From NCBI RefSeq assembly GCF_018320785.1, contig NC_054885.1:3980921-4044920 (forward strand): a stretch of DNA of 64,000 bases, written 5' to 3'. Positions 44,945 through 56,503 of this stretch are shown here, in pieces. Below the pieces are notes generated by a model. The model searched no databases, had not been told where the DNA came from, and was given only the letters and a program-made list of their open reading frames with translations. Origin of the DNA: Cheilinus undulatus. Its lineage: Eukaryota > Chordata > Actinopteri > Labriformes > Labridae. The translations under genes were made by a program, and so were the position numbers. Each line of letters starts with the position of its first letter. Position 1 is the stretch's first letter.

Positions 44945-45680
44945 AGACAAAAATGGATGAAAGGTGGCAAGAATTGATTAAATAGTAAAAAAGGCGGCAT
45001 CAAAGGGCAAAAAAGTGTTAAAAAGACAAAGAAATGGGCAAAAGTGGCAAAACAGTGGAAAAAATGGGGTAAGGTGGGAAAAAGAAGAGACAAAAAAGAT
45101 GCAAAAAAACAATGCAAAAAGTTGTTGCACCGTTGGACAAAAAAGTGGCAATAAGAACAACAAAAATGGCAAAAATGGCAAAAGACAGTTGAGTTGTGAG
45201 CTAAAGTTGCAAAAAGATGTTACAGAATTGGGATAAAGGTGGCAGAAATGGCAACAAACAAGGGGAAAAAATTGCAAATGTGTGGAAAAAAGCTGTGGGG
45301 CAAAAAGCTATAAAAATAAAGTGGGTTAGGGTAAAAAAAACAGGATAAAAATGTGAAAATGTGGCATCAAATGGGCAACATTGGCAGAAGGAGGCTGAAG
45401 TAGGTAACAAGCTGTAAGATGTTGCAGAATTGGACAAAAGGTGGCAAAAAAGCAGCAAAAGTGCATGAAAAGTGGCAAGAATTGATTAAATAGTAAAAAT
45501 AAAATGATATAAATGGGTTAAAAGTGGCAACAATGAGAAAAAAAACAAGTTGCAGAAATGGGCAAACAGTGGAAAAGTTGGGTAAGGTGGGAAAAATAAA
45601 TGGCAAAAAGGACAAAAAGTTGCATAGATCAATGCAAAACTGAGGGGGGAAACTGGCAAAAAGGGGTTAAGATCAGAATC
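44945..45680. repeat. A-rich array, same family in reverse orientation
   Basis: GGCAAAAATGGCAAAAGTGG-type units, the complement of the array at 42.8-44.0 kb. It ends at the SINE. Confidence 0.82.
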
Positions 45681-45683
45681 ATG

Positions 45684-45845
45684 GGGGCATGCAGATGGCC
45701 TGGCGTCTCGGGTGCTACCCATGTACGCCCCGGGTTCAAATCCGGCCTGTGGTCCTTTGCCGCATGTCTCTCACCACCCATTTCCAACTCTATCCGCCGT
45801 CCTCCTCCGTTGAATGAAGGCACTAAAACGCCCCAAAAATAAATC
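45684..45845 (+). mobile_element. tRNA-derived SINE
   Basis: GGTTCAAATCCGGCC (B-box) and GCCGCATGTCTCTCACC body; ends CCCCAAAAATAAATCTT. It directly abuts the A-rich array. Confidence 0.7.
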
Positions 45846-45859
45846 TTCTGTTTTGTGAA

Positions 45860-46065
45860 ATGCACCATTCCCTTCTTCAGCAAAACACCCCCACAACATG
45901 ATGCTGCCTCCCCCCATACTTCACAGCTGGGATGATGTTCTCAGGCTTGCAAGCTTCCCCCTTTGCCTCAGAATACATCCACAGGTGTGCCTCCAGTTAA
46001 CTCAAGTTTTGTCAATCAACCAATCAGAAGCTTTCTGATTAAAGTTTTCAGTTGTGCTGCTTCTC
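45860..46065 (-). mobile_element. Tc1-like fragment upstream of trappc5
   Basis: CCACAACATGATGCTGCC and TCACAGCTGGGATGATG are nucleotide hallmarks of the Tc1 GGSIMLWG region in reverse. Fragment only. Confidence 0.5.
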
Positions 46066-46379
46066 CTGCCAGTCTCATCACTGACGTCAATCTCAAGGAG
46101 GCTGTTCTAAACTACTAAACAGGTAACAGGTTTCATGCGGTACAAGGAAAAAGATTTTGTTTCTTTTAGAAAAAAAAGAAAGAAAGAAAGAAAGACATGC
46201 ATGTTTTTATGAGTTAAAATCCCTACTTATTAAACCTCTGGCACATTAAAATGGATACAGATTCATGTGGAATTTGCACTACCTCCACAAAACGCTGCCT
46301 TAGGTGTGTACAGGTCTAATATCCAGCGGTATACTCCGGTGCAGTAGGTGGCGCTGCGCAGCACAATCCAAGTTTCACT

Positions 46380-46453
46380 TCGCGATTATTCAGGGCGCGA
46401 GGAAGAAGAGGAAGCGGAAGAAGAGAAACTGGACAGTAGCTAATCTTAACAAG
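46380..46453 (+). promoter_or_regulatory. trappc5: Probable trappc5 non-coding first exon and promoter
   Basis: GC-richer stretch with CGCG steps and ETS-like GGAAGCGGAAG, ending in the donor-like AACAAG|GTTCGT (GT at 46454). It is the only promoter-like block upstream of the coding exons on this strand and would leave a 5.6-kb first intron. Borders and the link to trappc5 are inferred. Confidence 0.45.
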
Positions 46454-47039
46454 GTTCGTAAAATTTAAAACACCTCGCCAGAGAAAATGTATGGGTATTT
46501 ATCTAATCATATATGCTGAAGGAATGCTTTCTATTGCGTATGTTTTACTCTCGTAAGAACTCGCGTGCATGTAGAGCTATGACTACCAGTTAGCATTGTG
46601 GCTAGGTGGCTAAGAGCTAACAGCGATCAGCTGCTTCAGTAGACTGGGGAGACTGGGGCGTAAATGTGGCTTCCTCAGATACTCCGTAGTAACACTGGCG
46701 TTTATAAGGTGTCATGTGTTTCAGTAAAACGGAAATGCAAACAGTTTAGCTTTATGGCTAACAGGCTAACAGCAGCCCGTCAACAAAAGATAAAACACGG
46801 TCCCAGTCAGACAGAGAGACCGTTGTTTTTGTCCTGGCCTGACAGAGACAGTCTGTCCCTGAACTACCGATCAGCCCTGCTATCTTCTTACACTGTAATT
46901 ATTTAGGCCCTGTTGAATTAAAGTTGCATTTCCGCCCTTTCCACGGTAGAGGGCATGTTTTACCTTTAGCTGATGGTTGCTGATGAGGAGGACATGCAGG
47001 TCTGGTTTTACAGATGAGGGCATTTTTAGCCTGCCTATG

Positions 47040-48290
47040 AAAATTTCAATTTTTCAAGTATTTACCTGATTTACATGATTTTTTTCATCACTTTTAACCC
47101 CTTTTACCACCTTCTTGCAGCTTTGTACCCTTTTTGGCACAGCCTTGCAGTTTGTAACCCATTTTTTGTTATTGTTTGGTCACTTTTGCCAGTTTTTTTC
47201 ATCCTTTAACCCCTTTTTTCACCACATTTTTGGCCTCTTTTGCCCATTTTTGTCATGGTTTTCCCTTCTTTTGGGGTCACTTTTTTCTATTTTTTCACCC
47301 CTTTATCTCCCTTTTACCACATTTTTGCACCTTTTAAACAATTCTGACCAGTTCTTTCCCACTTTTGCCTTTGTTTGGCCACTTCTTTGCCACATTTTTA
47401 AAAACCAGTTTTAACACATTTTTGCCACCCTTTTGCCCATTTCTGCTATTGTTTGGCCTTTTTTGGGTCACTTTTTGAAATTTTTTCATCACTTTTACTC
47501 CTTTTCACCACCTTTTTGCAACTTTATACCTTTTTTTGCCACTGTTTTGCCACTTGTAATCCATTTTTGCCTTTGTTAAACCCATTTTTGGCCCCTTTTG
47601 CCAGTTTTTTTTATCCTGTAACCCCCTTTTTCACCACATTTTTGCAACTTTCAACCAATTTTGCCCCTTTTTGCCTTTGTTTTTCATCACTTTTTTGCAC
47701 CATTTAAAAAAAAATCACTTTAAACCAGTTTTGCAACCTTTCGCCCATTTTTTGCCATGCTTTGACCTTTTTTTTGGGTCACTTTTTGTGATTTTTTTCA
47801 CTTCATTTACTCCTTTTTGCCACATTCTTGCACTTTTTAACCAATTCTGACCACTATTTTGCCTGTTTTTTCCCATTTTTGCCTTTGTTTGGCCACTTCT
47901 GTGCCACATTTTGAAAAATCAGTTTTAACCCATTTTTGCCACCTTTTGACCATTTCTGCTGTTGTTTGGCCTTTTTTGGGTCACTTTTTGCTATTTTTTT
48001 CACCCCTTTAACTCCTTTTTACCACCTTTTTGCAACTTTATACCTTTTTGCCACTGTTTTGCCACTTGTAATCCATTTTTGCCATTTTTAACCTATTTTT
48101 TGTTAATTTTTTGGGCCCCTTTTTCTCTAATTTTTTCATCCTGTAACCCCTTTTCTACCAAATTTTTGCAACTTTTACCAATTTGCCCCCTTTTGCCTTT
48201 GTTTGGTCATTTTTGCCCCATTTTAAAAAAAATGACATTAAACCAGTTTGAAACCTTTTGCCCATTTTTGCTACTAAAATTGTTTTCCTT
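47040..48290. repeat. T-rich array with ~0.5-kb higher-order period
   Basis: Same theme as 42.8-44.0 kb. The phrase GCCTTTGTTTGGCCACTTCT recurs at 47368 and 47881 (513 bases apart), followed each time by CCACATTTT and CAGTTTTAAC. In trappc5 intron 1, abutting the split Tc1. Confidence 0.82.
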
Positions 48291-48665
48291 TGGCCGCAGA
48301 AACAACATTATTTCACAAAACTACCAGGATCTAAATGATGATTCCCCCTGATGCCAATAGTCAGTTGTGTCTCCTTTTTGCTGGATCACAGCCTGCAGTT
48401 GTTTGTTGTGGTTTTAGTATTAGACTCGTCTCCTGGGGAATTCCAGCCCATCTTTTGGCCAATCTCTCAAAATGGCATGAACCTTAGTCTTCAGTTCACC
48501 CCACAGATTTTCTACAGGATATAAGTCAGGACTTTGTGCAGGCTGCTCAATAACACAGATGCTTTGGGTCGTTGTGGGTAGGAAGACAAAGCCGTGACCC
48601 AGACCCAGTTTAGCTGCTGACCGCTTGGGGTTTTCTTTATAAATCTTCACATATCCTTCTTTCTT

Positions 48666-49343
48666 TTTTTTTTTTTTAGAATATGTTATTTTCAGATTTC
48701 CAACTTAACAAGACATACGTGAAAATACCAAGACAAACCCCTTCCCTATCCCACCTGTCTACAAACTAAAAGGAGAACAAAACAGACAGAAAAACAAGAG
48801 GCAAGACAAACAATACTTAGTACTGATGACCAAAGACTTGTGGCCAAATAAGGCTGCCACATCTCTATAAAAGTACTGTAGTCATTTCTGAGTGTATATG
48901 TGATCCTTTCAAGTGGAATACAACTGTTCATTTCTGAGATCCATCTTGCTATAGGGAGTTGGGAGTCAGACTTCAATGTAATGGCTATGTACTTCCTGGT
49001 AATGCACAAGGCCAATGCAAGAAATTTCTTTTGGGTCTCAATCGTGCATAAATTTTTGTAAAGTCTCCTAGCAAACAGATTTGAGGACATGATGGGAGAT
49101 GTAGTCCTAGAAGTTTTGTCATGATGTCCAAGAAATCGAGCCAGAATGTATTAAGTTTTGTGCATGAACATGTGCAGTGCAGGAATGAGCCCTCTTCTAT
49201 ACCACATCTAAAGCACAAGCTGGATATCTCAGGTTTATATTTATGCAATTTCTATGGTGTAATATAGGTTTGATGGAGGAAGTTATAATGGGCCAGTCTG
49301 TATCTAGAGTTAATAGTGGCAGTTAAACTTTTTTGACATAGTT
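48666..49343 (-). mobile_element. 5'-truncated LINE (non-LTR retrotransposon) fragment
   Basis: A poly-T run at 48666-48677 on the plus strand is the poly-A tail of a minus-oriented element. The flanking target duplication CATATCCTTCTTTCTT stands at 48650-48665 and 49344-49359. Frames at 48985-49248 (CFRCGIEEGSFLHCTCSC...FW) and 48746-49090 (LALCITRKYIAITLKSDS) match the zinc-knuckle and tail region after the reverse transcriptase of L1-type ORF2; they are frame-shifted relative to each other. Confidence 0.82.
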
Positions 49344-49547
49344 CATATCCTTCTTTCTTCATGATTCCTTCCACCTTCACCAGATTCCCAGTTCTAGACT
49401 CACTGAATTATCCCCACAGCATAATCCTCCTACTGCCATGTTTCACTGTGGGGACGGTGTTCTCTGTGTGATACGCCTCTCCTTTCTTTCTCCAAACATC
49501 ACCAACGTCTCTATGACCAACAAACCCTAGTTTGGTCTCATCTGACC

Positions 49548-51185
49548 CAGTGTTTATTTCGTCAACTAAAACTATGACTAAAATGTTTGTCGACAGCCTT
49601 TTTTTCCATGACTATAACTATACTAAGACTAACTAAAATAGATGTGTGATGACTAAAACTGTAGTGATGGTGAGTTGAAGCGTCATGAAGCATTGAAGTT
49701 TTCCATCCAGTTGCTTCACTCATGGGCCAAAGCTTCATGGTGCTTCATTTGCTCCACTGTGCCATCTAGTGACAATACATGTATAACAGGTAGAATAATT
49801 ATAATGATACCATGGCTTTGGTGTGTCAAGCTTTGGATTAAATATACAAATGATGCCAATACATAAATTATAAACTTATTAATATGGTGTCTGTCTTTAT
49901 AATACAATGGCTGTGTCAAAAAGGAACATGGAAAGAAATTGTTGAGAGGGTTGTGATGTGCTTGTGTTACTTTGTATTAGGGCTGGGCAATTAATTGCAA
50001 ATTAGATTAAACCACAATATGGCACGCTGGAATATTCTAATCGCAGACAGTGCAATATTCTTTAACCTGAAATGTGTCAGAATACCAGATACAGTTTTTT
50101 GCAGTAGATGTTTTATGCTCTACAGCAGTGTTACTCAGCCCTGCTCAACCAAAGAGCCAAATTGTTAAAAAAAAAAAAAAAACTTTGCGAGAGCCACAAT
50201 CAAAGTGGTGAAAAGTGGAAAAAACGGCATGAAGTAGCAATAAAAATAAGTTCAAGGTGGCAAAAATGGTCAAAAGGCAGCAAAAATGTGTGAAAGGGGG
50301 CAAAAATTGGGAGGAAGCGTGGAAAATAGTCAGAAAGTAGCAAAAATGGTCCAAAAGTGGCAAAAAAAAAAGAGTAAAAAGTGACTAAAATGGGCAAAAA
50401 GCTGTCACGAGTAGCAAAAATGGGCAAAAAAATAGGAAACAAGTAATATGTAATGGCAAAACGTAGCTTAAATTGGCAAAATGTGGTAAAAAAAAATGGT
50501 GAAAAAGGGTGAAAATTGGAAAAAAGAAGAGGCATAAATTTGGGAAAAGAAGGAAACAAGTGATATTTAATGGCAAAAGGTAGCTTATTATAAGAAAAGG
50601 AGCAAAAATTGGAAAAAAAAAAGTTTCAAAAAGAAGAAGTAAAAATTTGGGAAAAAAATGAACCAAGTGGTATTTAGGGGTGAAAAGGTAGCTTAAGTGG
50701 GGAAAAAAGGATCAAAGTGGAATAAATGGGGAAAAGGTGGCAAAAGAAGTTGCAAAATGGCCAAAAGAAAAAGGAAAAGAGGGGTCTTTAAAGGCAAAAG
50801 ATAGCTGAAATGGGTGAAAAGTGGCAAAAAAAAAAAAAATTACGTTTTTTTTTGTGGGGGAATAATGTTTCAAATTAAGACATAAAAGAGCCACAAATCA
50901 TCACACTCTCTCTTGTTGTAGAAAGCAGGGACCCCAGGACTGGCAGAGTGCAGAGAACACACTGCCATGACTTGGTACCAGATTTAGGCGAGAAAATAAA
51001 TGCTTGGACTAAAAGTAGACTAAAATGTGGGGACTTTTTATGGACCTAAACTAGACTAAAATGTTTTGAGATTGTGTTGACTAAAACTAAAAAGGGCGGA
51101 AGTGACTAAAATGTGACTAAAACTAAAAGACGTTTCGTCTAAACACTAAGACTAAAATTAAAAATAGCTTCCAAAATTAATACTG
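49548..51185. mobile_element. hAT-like non-autonomous element with 8-bp target duplication
   Basis: Ends CAGTGTTTATTTCG and, inverted, CAGTATTAATTTTG. The target duplication ATCTGACC stands at 49540-49547 and 51186-51193, inside the Tc1 transposase sequence. Inner ends carry runs of 'actaaaactaagactaaaat'. No transposase is seen; the centre holds a second repeat fragment (49978-50110) and an A-rich array. Confidence 0.8.
50190..50860. repeat. A-rich array inside the hAT-like element
   Basis: Units such as GGCAAAAATGGTCAAAAGG and AAGTGGCAAAAAAAA, complement of the T-rich family. Contains the internal repeat GGAAACAAGTRATATKTAATG. Confidence 0.8.
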
Positions 51186-52097
51186 ATCTGACCAAAGGAC
51201 ATGCTTCCAGCATCAGAATCTTTCTCCAGGTTGTCCTTAGCATACGTCAGTCTGGCTTGAAGGTGTCTCTTCTGCAGACTTCTTCTTGGTCCTTTCCTGC
51301 TCAGGGCTCTAGTGATGGTCTTCTTTGAGACTACAGTTCCTGACATGGCTAAGTCCTTCACTAGAGTCTTGTCAGTTGTTCTGAGGTCTTTAGACACATC
51401 TCTCACTAGTTTCCTTTCCACTGTCCTTGAAATCGTGCTCCTCCTCTTCCTCCCTCTACCAGGCTTGTTCTGGACCGTGTGGCTCTGATGATCCTTCTCA
51501 CTCCTGTTCTTGACACTTGGAAACTCTGTGATAACTTTTTAGACACTTCTCCTGCTTTGTGGGCATCAACAATTCTTTTTCTCCAGTCTAAACTTATTTC
51601 TTTGGTTTTCTTGGGATGCTTTCTCCAGTGACAGCTCAAACCTTTACTGAAGTTTTTAGACTGTGTGTCTAAATAAGAAGATAACCCTCAGTCTAACTTG
51701 ATTTTACAGCTTTGAGCATTACAAAGTTAAAGACCATCATGGAACAACAGTGGTTTGTGCTTGGGCTCAAAAAAAAGGTCATTTCTAAAGAGGGATTATT
51801 AAAACCCTAGTAGTTTTTGGTTTTTGTGATATATTTTGGTTTCTGTGGTTGAAGTTGAATAATGTAAGCATCCCAAATAAAACTTGGATGTGTGGAAAAG
51901 CTATATAAAAACACCTTGCTCTGTTTGACAGTACTGCATTATACTTTGACTGGGCTGACTGTGTCCCTATTTCTCAGTTTGTGCACCCCATAATTTGTTA
52001 AAATCACTACTTCTAGTAAACACTCCTATCTAGATATCGATGATCAGCTTGTCAGTATTACTCTGAGCTGTAGGTTGTCTCCTTCTCCCTCCTGCAG

Positions 52098-52372
52098 AAA
52101 AAATGGACACACGGTTCACTCGAGGGAAATCCAACATCTTGGAGCGACCTCTCACTCGGCCAAAGACCGAGGTCAGCGTCAGCGCGTTCGCCCTCCTCTT
52201 CTCAGAGATGGTTCAGTACTGTCAGAGCCGAGTCTACTCCGTGTCCGAGCTGCAGACCCGTCTGGCCGACATGGGGCAGAGCGTGGGAGCCAGCATGCTG
52301 GATGTGCTGGTGCTGAGGGAGAAGAATGGGAAGAGGGAGACCAAAGTGCTCAACATGCTGCTCTTCATCAAG
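52098..52372 (+). CDS. trappc5: trappc5 exon 2: N-terminal half
   Basis: Acceptor CCTCCTGCAG ends at 52097; ATG at 52103; donor ATCAAG|GTTAGC at 52373. It encodes residues 1-90 in phase 0. Confidence 0.94.
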
Positions 52373-53551
52373 GTTAGCACATCGGACACAACGCTGGTGG
52401 CCTCAGGTTTTCTACTATTATTTTTATTATTATTCCTTTTTTAATGATACTTCAGGTTTTAAAGAGAAGTGGAAGAAATACGAGATGACCCATTACAGCT
52501 AGGTAAAAAAACAGAAAAAACAGACCCATGTTACAAGAAGAGGGATTCAGTCAAGCACTCTTGCAGATTTCCTGAAAGTTTGGGGACAGCCTGCCCCTAA
52601 AATCCTCCTGATTCTCTTCTTGACTCAAGCATGTTCCTCCCAGTGTGAAGTTTTACACTTTGGATAGGAGGGGGAAATATCTTATAAGACAAGAGATGAT
52701 GTAAAAGGAACACACTACAGAAATTCACAATGACGGATGAAGGAACACAGTCTGACACAATAGTGACAGTTTCTGCCTTCACATGCTTGTTTCTGTGCTG
52801 ATAATTCATCATTTTTATGATCATTTATTCATCTACAGTTATAAAAATCTTCTAAAAGTATTTGTTTCTTTATGGTGAAGTTTAGAAGTATAGACCTGGT
52901 CTGTTAAAAGAATTAAGCAGAATAAGTTTAGGAATAGTTTCAGGGTAAAAAAAATTGAAATAGTAGACAATATCCCAGAAACTATGTACACAATTTTCCT
53001 ACACTTCTCATTTAAGACACATTAGACTTATCTAGCTGAAGTCTTTCTCCTTCTAAAAAGTAAAAAGGAAGTTGTGCTTCCTGGGTCTCACATACTGGTC
53101 TCGTTTCCTCTCATGCTGCCACATTAGCTCTGTTCCTTTTCCACTCATTGTTAAAAAGTCCTGGTGTAGTTTGGCAAGGATGCATTAGGTGTTTTTAGAG
53201 TTAAAAGCATCTGCGTTTGAAACTTTATAATGTGTATTTTTTCCCCTCCTTCAGGTAAACGTGTGGAAGTCTTTGTTTGGGAAGGAGGCGGACAAACTGG
53301 AGCAGGCCAACGACGATGACAAAACGTATTACATCATCGAGAAGGAGCCGCTGATCAACGCCTACATCTCTGTGCCCAAAGAGAACAGCAGCTTGAACTG
53401 TGCCGCCTTCACCGCCGGCGTCGTGGAGGCCATCCTCACTCACAGCGGCTTCCCGGCCAAAGTGACGGCTCACTGGCACAAAGGCACCACGCTGATGATA
53501 AAGTTCAACGAGTCGGTCATAGCCAGAGACAAAGCTCTGGACGGGAGATAA
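52103..53551 (+). CDS. trappc5: TRAPP complex subunit 5, complete
   Basis: Bet3-family core subunit (yeast Trs31) of the TRAPP vesicle-tethering complexes, which act as Rab1/Ypt1-type exchange factors in ER-Golgi traffic (family knowledge). Two coding exons, 52103-52372 and 53255-53551, give 567 nt, 188 aa, the same length as human TRAPPC5 as I know it. Strong family blocks are MDTRFTRGKSNILER, SAFALLFSEMVQYCQSRV, LFGKEADKLEQANDD, EPLINAYISVPKENSSLNC, THSGFPAKVTAHWHKGTTL and MIKF. The ATG lies five bases after the CTGCAG acceptor, so the upstream exon is non-coding. The sequence is nearly identical in register to mammals and has no odd features. Confidence 0.96.
53255..53551 (+). CDS. trappc5: trappc5 exon 3: C-terminal half and stop
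   Basis: Acceptor CTCCTTCAG ends at 53254; TAA at 53549-53551. Encodes residues 91-188, the most conserved part of the Bet3 fold. No clear AATAAA was seen soon after the stop. Confidence 0.95.
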   Translation, partial: VNVWKSLFGKEADKLEQANDDDKTYYIIEKEPLINAYISVPKENSSLNCAAFTAGVVEAILTHSGFPAKVTAHWHKGTTLMIKFNESVIARDKALDGR

Positions 53552-53559
53552 GAGACTGC

Positions 53560-55070
53560 AGAGAGAGGCTGATTATCGATCAGTATGTCATGAAGAAGAG
53601 TTTTAAAGGTGCAGGGGAGTGTTTGTTCTTGACTGACTGTGATTTACCTGTTTATACAGGGAGATTCTGTGTTTGGATGAATGACTGCACCGTCCTGGAC
53701 CACACTTAGACCCCGTTTTGACAATGCATTAATGCAGATTTACAGTGGTGTAGCAATGAGTAATATTCTACGGTGGCTAAACAATAAGAGGTTAAACTGT
53801 ATACCCTGCAACACACCACCATGGATTTATATCCATTTTGTGCATTCAGATAGCAAGTAGTAATTCTCAGTTCATTGTGTGGACACAACCTAATGCGTTA
53901 TGAAGACAGTTTGATATCTGATAGCTCAGACTGCATAGACATTAGTTGTGTAGATGCAGCACGTATCGTGATCTGTGATGTTCAGCTTGTAAACAAAAAG
54001 CATGATTGTATTCAGGTCCAGCCTCTCTTGGATTGATTGGAATTGCAGCTCTTTTTAGAGTTCTGGATTATTTGACTCAGCTCAGGAATAACAGCTAATC
54101 TTTCACTCCTAAAAGGCTCCTCATTTTGTTTCATTTTGGCTTTCATGTCCTTAAAATGATGGACAAAAATGGAAAGCAAGGAACTGGCTCTCAAATGGGA
54201 GCAGACTCCCATCATTCGCAAGAACATACGACTCTTGAAACCGGCTAGCTTTGAGCTGTCATCGTTATCTAGCCTGTACTACACAAGATTAATTTACTAA
54301 ATAGTGTTCTTTGAAAGCATGTTTATGGAAGTATAATGTAGAAAAGCTGTTAAAGGGGCCCCACTAGCCTCTTAACTTGTGGCTAATTCAACCACATTGT
54401 TTCTTATCAGCAGCAGCCACACTGCAAAGCATGTAGAGACACTAAACAGCTGCTATTCTTTGCATACGAGGCAGGCAATAAGTTCTGATATCAGGTCATC
54501 ACTGAAGATGAATAGTTAATGCACAGTATGCATCTATGTGGTAGAATGTTGCAGTTACTTGGTATCTGAATGCCCTAAACGGATCATTTATGTATTGTCG
54601 AAACAGGCTCAGAGAAAAAACATGCAGCTATATGACTCAACCTAACAAAACAGCTCACTGATGAACTGATGAGGGCAGCCCTGCTTTCTAAACTTAGTAC
54701 TCAATAGTTTCACATTGCTTTTAACATTAGAAAAGGCTAAAATGTATAAAAAGAAGTCCAGATTTGACAGATTATCTCTTTTTCCCTTTTCTTCCATTTG
54801 AGCCCCTGCTGCTTGTTTCATTTCTGTCAGACTTATAATGGTTGCAGCTACTGAGGGGTTTATTGTATCATACAGTGTTTGTTCTGTTATTTTATTTAAT
54901 GTGTGTTTGTGAGAAGAAGTAAACAGATGACTACAAAGCAGATGTGTCAATCAATAATACACAAATGCTCAGAAACCTTTTCTTCCTCTCTGATACCAAA
55001 TCTGACATCTTAAATTAATCTTTGGCCACTGTAGCATGTCCTCCCAGACTTGTAAGATTATAAAACATGT
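53560..55070. other. trappc5 3' UTR and intergenic sequence
   Basis: No gene and no clear poly-A signal recognised; the trappc5 3' UTR must lie in its first part. Confidence 0.35.
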
Positions 55071-55074
55071 TTAA

Positions 55075-55905
55075 CAGTGCTGGGAAAACTGATGGCTGAA
55101 ATGAGAAAGAGGGAAACTCCAGTGAGCTGCAGATCTTTGGGCCAGAATGCCGTGTTGATGGCAGAGGTCAGAGGAGAACAAGCAGACTGGTTTGAGCTGA
55201 TATAGACGCAACTCTAGCAGAAGTACAGCAGCAGAGGACCACAGAGTGCCACTCCTGCCAGCTAAGAACAGGAAACTGAGGCTACAATTCACACAGATCA
55301 GCAAAAAGCACAGTAGAAGACTGGAATGAGTTGCCTGGTCTGGCGAATCTTGAGGTTCAGAATTTGATGCAAACACCACAAAAGCATGCATCCATCCTGC
55401 CTTGTATCAAGGGTTCAGGCTGCTGCTGCTGCTGCTGGTATAATAGTGCGGGGGATATTTCCTTGGCACACTTTGGGCCCCTTAGTACCAATTGTGCATG
55501 GTTTAAATGCCACAGCCTGCTTGGGTATTGCTGCAGACCATGCCGAAACCAAATTTGGCTATTTTTCTAACAGGAAATGCACCATGACTCCAAGCTCAAA
55601 CCATCTCAAACTGGTTTCTTTAACATGACAATGAGGTCAGTGTTCTCAAACAGCCTCCAATCACCAGATCTCAATCCAGTAGAGCAACTTTGGGATGTAG
55701 GAGAATGGGAGATTTTCTGCATGGATGTGCAGCCCACAAATCTGAGGCAACTGAAAGATACTATCATGTCAACAAGGGCCAAAATTTGAGGAAGGTCCTA
55801 AGCAACATGTTTGATATAAAAAGCAAAGAATTAAGGTAGAAGAGGGTCCAATCATGCACTAGCAAGGTGTACCTAATAAATTGGCAAGTGAGTATATGTT
55901 TATTG
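55075..55905 (+). mobile_element. Degenerate Tc1/mariner-type element
   Basis: A plus-strand frame near 55577-55789 carries LQSPDLNPVEQLWDVGEWE, and the right end reads GTGTACCTAATAAATTGGCA. Earlier frames have many stops. Between trappc5 and mcoln1; the left border is approximate. Confidence 0.6.
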
Positions 55906-56281
55906 TAAATTGAAAGTTTTTTATAACATTTAATACCTGAAAATCTGCCCCAAATCCATCTTTTTGTGGGATAAGAATGTTCTTGATTCGTTTCCTAATC
56001 CCACTATAAATTTTAAACACCAGGTAACAAAGATTAGGCTTTTCTGATTATAAGTAAACAGCTAAAAACTGGTTATATTTGCTATATTATCCCTTTTAAT
56101 CCATCTAATTAACCTGTAAAAATGCAAATTAACATTAAAGTTCCATGTGGATCTGTGTGTTTGTTCATGTGGAATAACGGGGGGAAAATAAACCTGCTGT
56201 GTGACTCTGAGTCAGTATGACACCAGATTATGACTTTAACAACACGCTATCCGCCTTTATTTATTCCTAACGAAGGCGTGG

Positions 56282-56304
56282 GTCACATGACTTCATCACG
56301 TGAC
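56282..56304 (+). promoter_or_regulatory. mcoln1: Two CLEAR/E-box-type sites upstream of mcoln1
   Basis: GTCACATGAC (56282-56291) and ATCACGTGAC (56295-56304) stand in tandem 13 bases apart, about 165-185 bases before the ATG. TCACGTGA is the palindromic core of the CLEAR element bound by TFEB/TFE3, and MCOLN1 is an established member of that network. Binding here is inferred. Confidence 0.65.
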
Positions 56305-56466
56305 TACCAGGAAGCTGCGGTCTGTTTACCTCTGTGTCATCCTCTGACACTGAACATCCTCTATCTGATTAAACGGAGATTTAATGAGATGAATTCACTC
56401 CCTTGTCGATGCTAGTATCGATCATGTCCTTTTACATCTCTCCCGCGTGAACGTGAACGCATCACC

Positions 56467-56503
56467 ATGGCGTCTTCAGGCTACATCCAGGACAGCGCCA
56501 CAG
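56467..56503 (+). CDS. mcoln1: mcoln1 exon 1 (start codon, 37 nt coding)
   Basis: ATG in ACCATGG context; donor CACAG|GTTTGT at 56504; ends in phase 1 after 12 codons. The next exon completes a Glu codon. Confidence 0.85.

Larger units (their letters stand above)
48292..51855 (-). mobile_element. Tc1-like transposon split by two later insertions
   Basis: In trappc5 intron 1. N-terminal helix-turn-helix part on the minus strand at 51406-51639 (WRKRIVDAHKAGEVSKKLSQ) and 51158-51421 (TKKTITRALSRKGPR-like block). The C-terminal part is at 48420-48650 (SPDLYPVENLWGELK). Ends resemble each other inverted: GGTAGTTTTGTGAAATAATG (complement near 48300-48335) against TAGTAGTTTTTGGTTTTTGT near 51800-51835. 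The middle is displaced by a LINE piece and a hAT-like element. Confidence 0.72.

Noticed and set aside
45734-45750. tRNA genes suggested by B-box matches here and at about 18690 and 40130
   Set aside because: The sequences do not fold into a full cloverleaf and continue into shared SINE bodies; they are tRNA-derived SINEs.
46664-46906. Plus-strand frame of 80 codons after the probable trappc5 first exon
   Set aside because: No homology, no downstream exon in frame and no conservation evidence. It lies in the first intron.
55331-55628. Plus-strand frames with a run of Cys/Ala from a CTG repeat
   Set aside because: They are parts of a decayed Tc1/mariner-type element with an internal (CTG)n run.
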